Part shown: positions 28,082 through 28,284 of the stretch, piece by piece | Numbering within the stretch: position 1 is the first letter of the stretch | Layout of the letters: each line of letters starts with the position of its first letter | IMG/VR virus record: IMGVR_UViG_3300042306_001149 | Coordinates: 1-28,284 of that record | Length of the DNA: 28,284 bases | Reading direction: 5' to 3' (one strand) | Origin: a virus | Program-made: the position numbers and the translations under genes | Notes under the pieces: model-generated | Seen by the model: the letters and a program-made list of their open reading frames with translations, nothing else | Databases searched by the model: none | What the model was told of the DNA's origin: nothing

Positions 28082-28152
28082 TGCAAATCTCAGGAATTGA
28101 ACCTGATTAAGTCGGCTTATGAGACCGATGAGATACCTTACCTCCCGACTGC
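28082..28152 (-). pseudogene. Degenerate tRNA with CAU anticodon
   Basis: The T arm TCAGG-TTCAATT-CCTGA, anticodon arm TCGGT-CTCATAA-GCCGA and D arm GAGG/TCTC are intact. The acceptor is not: the 5' strand GCAGTC pairs with GATTTGC only if a U is bulged, the 5' strand is one base short, and the conserved U8 is G. It may be a decaying copy of a Met or Ile2 tRNA or a very divergent active one. Confidence 0.7.
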
Positions 28153-28168
28153 TGTGTATTATTTATTG

Positions 28169-28240
28169 CGGTCTATGAGAGAATCGAACTCTCATCTCTA
28201 CCGTGACAGGGTAGCATCCTAGCCGTTGAACGAATAGACC
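28169..28240 (-). tRNA. tRNA-Asp (GUC)
   Basis: Acceptor GGTCTAT/ATAGACC perfect, discriminator G as usual for Asp; anticodon stem CTACC/GGTAG with loop CTGTCAC (anticodon GTC); T arm GAGAG-TTCGATT-CTCTC. It is the first tRNA of the array within the window. CACCTTTG on the minus strand at about 28260-28253, one base from the -7 consensus, could be an array promoter. Confidence 0.92.
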
Positions 28241-28284
28241 AAAATTTCAATTCAAAGGTGACAATCCTATAACAATTGAATGAG

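Overview
The window reads as part of the genome of a large T4-like tailed phage (myovirus type) that infects a member of the Bacteroidetes, probably a Flavobacterium-like host. The phage call rests on a T4-type DNA-packaging and prohead module: large terminase, gp20-like portal and gp21-like prohead protease, in order on one strand. The host call is an inference. The DNA is AT-rich, Shine-Dalgarno sequences are not evident before start codons, and several transcription units carry the Bacteroidetes sigma-A promoter pattern TTTG-N19/20-TAnnTTTG.

Layout. Positions 1-12101 (minus strand) hold the virion morphogenesis operon, transcribed right to left: small leader genes, a nucleotidyltransferase, a Thr/Pro-repeat protein, acidic scaffold-like proteins, terminase, portal, protease and, cut by the left edge, the start of what is probably the major capsid gene. 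Positions 12118-13354 (plus) hold an Asp/Asn beta-hydroxylase-like oxygenase and a sulfotransferase in a tight pair. Positions 13383-15948 hold a divergent pair: a two-UVR-motif protein and a ClpC-like double AAA+ unfoldase that keeps a ClpP-docking loop. Positions 15985-18374 (minus) hold three genes including an M20/M42-type metallopeptidase. Positions 18451-18842 hold a complete one-piece tmRNA with its own promoter, tag reading frame and terminator. Positions 18903-23583 (plus) are an accessory run: a YkgJ-like Cys-cluster protein, a large protein with a GTRWCT motif, two HAD phosphatases, PspC and DUF2061 membrane proteins and an M15-type peptidase. Positions 23630-25867 (minus) hold a 58-residue lipoprotein and four poorly known genes. 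Positions 25984-28240 (minus) are a tRNA array (Met, Leu, Thr, Leu, Arg, Gly, an initiator-like Met, a degenerate CAU tRNA and Asp) with structured spacers, a small gene and an HNH endonuclease gene whose stop codon is the anticodon of one of the tRNAs.

How it fits together. The left half builds and packages the head. The right half adjusts host translation and protein quality control. Most notable is the coexistence of a phage tmRNA, which would tag proteins from stalled ribosomes, and a phage ClpC-like unfoldase able in principle to feed the host ClpP. A second regulatory layer is suggested by the heptamer TATTTAT, found on the sense strand upstream of at least thirteen starts. In five of them it lies exactly 4 nt before the ATG, a geometry that suggests leaderless late transcripts. 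These functional links are inferences from sequence alone.
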